Assembly (NCBI GenBank): GCA_026260175.1
Contig: JAKCWW010000878.1
Coordinates: 36,424 to 58,114, forward strand
Source of the DNA: Reticulitermes lucifugus
Lineage: Eukaryota; Arthropoda; Insecta; Blattodea; Rhinotermitidae
Reading direction: 5' to 3'
DNA length: 21,691 nt
The notes under the pieces were generated by a model. That model was not told the origin of the DNA. It ran no database searches and worked only from the letters and a program-made list of their open reading frames with translations. Numbering within the stretch: the first letter of the stretch is position 1; every line of letters begins with the position of its first letter. The position numbers were made by a program, and so were the translations under genes. This document shows, piece after piece, positions 20,051 through 21,691 of this stretch.

Positions 20051-20519
20051 GGGATGGGATGCTTTGTAATTCTGTTGACTTAAGCCACTGCATTTTGAAA
20101 ATTAAGCTAAGGGCTAGCATCTAGGAGTTCACAAATAATTCACCTAACCCAGTAAAGTAATTTGTGCTGCACGTACAGAAACTATGAACACAGTTGCATG
20201 CAGATTTCTATTGGTTTTACTTCGAAGTCCACATACACAACTGAGTTTTGAGGAGAATATTACAACTAACACCGGACTGCGAAGCATTGGGAAATAAGAT
20301 AAACCCTCGTGTGTGGACGGATTATAAGGCACATTAACTAAGTACCGGTAACTAAAGAACAACCCTGTGGTAATTTGCCCCAAAGGTTTAATGTTGTTAA
20401 TTACAAATTCCGGTAGTTACCATGACCGAAGTTCCACCCATCTGCCACATTTACACTCTGTTTCTGTAGAATCAATCTCAGTGTTACTTTCCCAACTTTC
20501 TTTTTCTTCCAAGTGTTTC
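20051..20519. other. Spacer, possibly including the body of the adjacent SINE
   Basis: No gene seen. The right part (from about 20390) may be the body of the minus-strand SINE whose head is at 20567-20640, but I could not fix its 3' end or find a tail. Confidence 0.45.
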
Positions 20520-20566
20520 TTTTCCAAAGGTTTCACCACCATTTTTCAGTGTACGTTGTATAAACC

Positions 20567-20640
20567 TCCTGGGATTCGAAACACGATTTCTTAGTCATCC
20601 AGCCTACAGCTTAGTCAATACACCGACTAAGCTGGCCCGC
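20567..20640 (-). mobile_element. tRNA-derived SINE head, third type
   Basis: Seen: on the minus strand, GCGGGCCAGCTTAGTCGGTG holds an A-box-like motif (AGCTTAGTCGG, complement of about 20623-20633), and GTTTCGAATCC (complement of 20572-20582) is a good B box. The spacing is about 40 bases, within the range for tRNA-like heads. The downstream body (AAACCTTTGGAAAAGAAACA and AGGGGCAAATT-like strings, to the left on the plus strand) matches neither of the other SINEs in the window. A perfect 10-bp inverted repeat (CAGCTTAGTC at 20607-20616 and its complement at 20625-20634) overlaps the A box. Inferred: a third SINE family; no 3' tail or target-site duplication was found, so its extent is open. 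It is not a functional tRNA. Confidence 0.5.
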
Positions 20641-21611
20641 ATCCCAGACATGATAGTGCATTAGTTATGAAACAGTCCGATAAATTAATTTTGTAGAAAA
20701 ATCTGTGTTCTTAAATTGTAAACGGTTTAGTTTTCTTTTTATTTTGCCCTATCTTAATGAATGCAGGGCTTTCCAAAGGTGCAGTAAGCTACAAAGTGTA
20801 CGGTAGAGTAGGCCTACAATCTATCTCTCACCGTATGCATCTGCCCATTTGCCGCAAAGCTGCAGCGCATGTCATGAATATGCATGTAATTTGGGTTGGT
20901 TAGGGGTGATAGCATACAGTCCCACTTACACAGCTCTATGATGTTCATTTGGAGTGAATAGAGTGGAATAACTACAAAAAGTGGCGGCATCTGAGGAGCA
21001 GAATTTGACCTCGTGGCAACATGCCTGTGGGCGCCAGGCTCCGTGTGGTCATACATGGCTGTAATTGGAATGGAAATTTATCCACATTTCAGACTCTAAA
21101 TTAAAGTGTATTTTATACAATTACCAGTGTAGTGTGCAGGAATGATTCGAAGGTTTGTCTAGAATTCTGTTGATAATCCTGGTCTCATGAATGACATTAT
21201 AAACATTTTTCGTATTTTCAGGCAATTTGTTGACAACAATGACACAAAATTTGTGTAGATGTGAAATTTGTCTCCTGTTTCACTTCTTTACTGATATCCA
21301 ATATTGAGAGTAAATTTCATTATCTACAAATTTAAAATTATAATTTAATTACCCATATTTTCAATTTTCAAGTTAAGGGCCTTAACAACGCATTATTATT
21401 GAGGAGGAGCGATTTATTCAATTTTATCGTGGTGTCTATGAAGATAAAATGTCTGAAGATAGCTTTTCCAGAATTCTTAATCTTTTTCAGAGCAGTTACA
21501 AAAAATAGATATAAAAATAATGAAAATACTGATTACCTGATTCAGACATCGATAAAGATAAATGTGCTGGACTTCTCTCCTATTAATTAATTTGAATATG
21601 ATCTAAAGCAC
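20641..21611. other. AT-rich spacer, no gene seen
   Basis: No recognisable frame or repeat. The part from about 21100 to 21600 is strongly AT-rich. Confidence 0.55.
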
Positions 21612-21691
21612 TGTTTTTTTTCCAATGACTCGACAGCCCCATGGGGGCCTAGGCCGCCTCATTTTCGAGGCTTCACGATCACACTTTAGAC
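21612..21691 (-). mobile_element. Possible retroposon 3' end running off the window
   Basis: Seen: a T-run at 21613-21621 is followed by an abrupt GC-rich segment with two adjoining 10-bp palindromes, CCCCATGGGG (21637-21646) and GGCCTAGGCC (21646-21655), then a 5-bp hairpin GCCTC/GAGGC (21656-21660 and 21667-21671). Inferred: on the minus strand this would be the GC-rich 3' part of a SINE-like retroposon followed by a poly-A tail, with its head beyond the window. The shape is suggestive, but no A or B box is available to confirm it. Confidence 0.35.

Overview
The window looks like nuclear DNA of an insect, most probably a cockroach or a related Blattodea (termite), inferred from its repeats. 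The DNA is AT-rich and repeat-laden, and its open frames are short, scattered, and without recognisable domains. The retrotransposon 3' ends and the SINE bodies resemble families I associate with cockroach and termite assemblies. That link rests on memory of repeat families and was not searched. I see no intact protein-coding gene, no genuine tRNA or rRNA gene, no CRISPR and no operon. The window is best read as intergenic or intronic DNA carrying dead transposable elements.

Layout. At 2-231 is the 3' end of a non-LTR retrotransposon on the + strand, broken by one in-frame stop. A second reverse-transcriptase C-terminal relic lies at 1940-2200 (+). A tRNA-derived SINE on the minus strand (2734-2991) is 5'-truncated yet flanked by a perfect 12-bp target-site duplication. 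A 625-bp inverted-repeat element follows at 3162-3786, with arms of about 105 bp and a three-unit 40-bp minisatellite in its centre. A different tRNA-derived SINE is on the + strand at 4207-4500. A longer copy of the first SINE is at 7271-7536 (-), between 13-bp near-perfect duplications. A weak tRNA-like relic is at 7957-8020. A decayed LINE 3' end lies at 10140-10275 (+), and a better preserved one at 16156-16490 (-), ending in a tetranucleotide tail. A third type of tRNA-derived SINE head is at 20567-20640 (-), and a GC-rich palindromic segment beside a T run lies at the right edge.

Two CpG-rich islands stand out from the AT-rich background. One is at about 15430-15545, with a perfect 12-bp kappa-B-like palindrome and a CRE-like site. 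The other is at about 19863-20050, with four CGTCA/TGACG motifs. They could be regulatory DNA or fragments of old repeats; the sequence alone does not decide.

How the parts relate: SINEs do not encode their own reverse transcriptase and depend on LINE machinery. The target-site duplications and the 5' truncation seen here fit target-primed reverse transcription. The LINE relics here cannot supply that activity, so any active partner would be elsewhere. I found no convincing new biological system; the most unusual object is the foldback element with an internal minisatellite.
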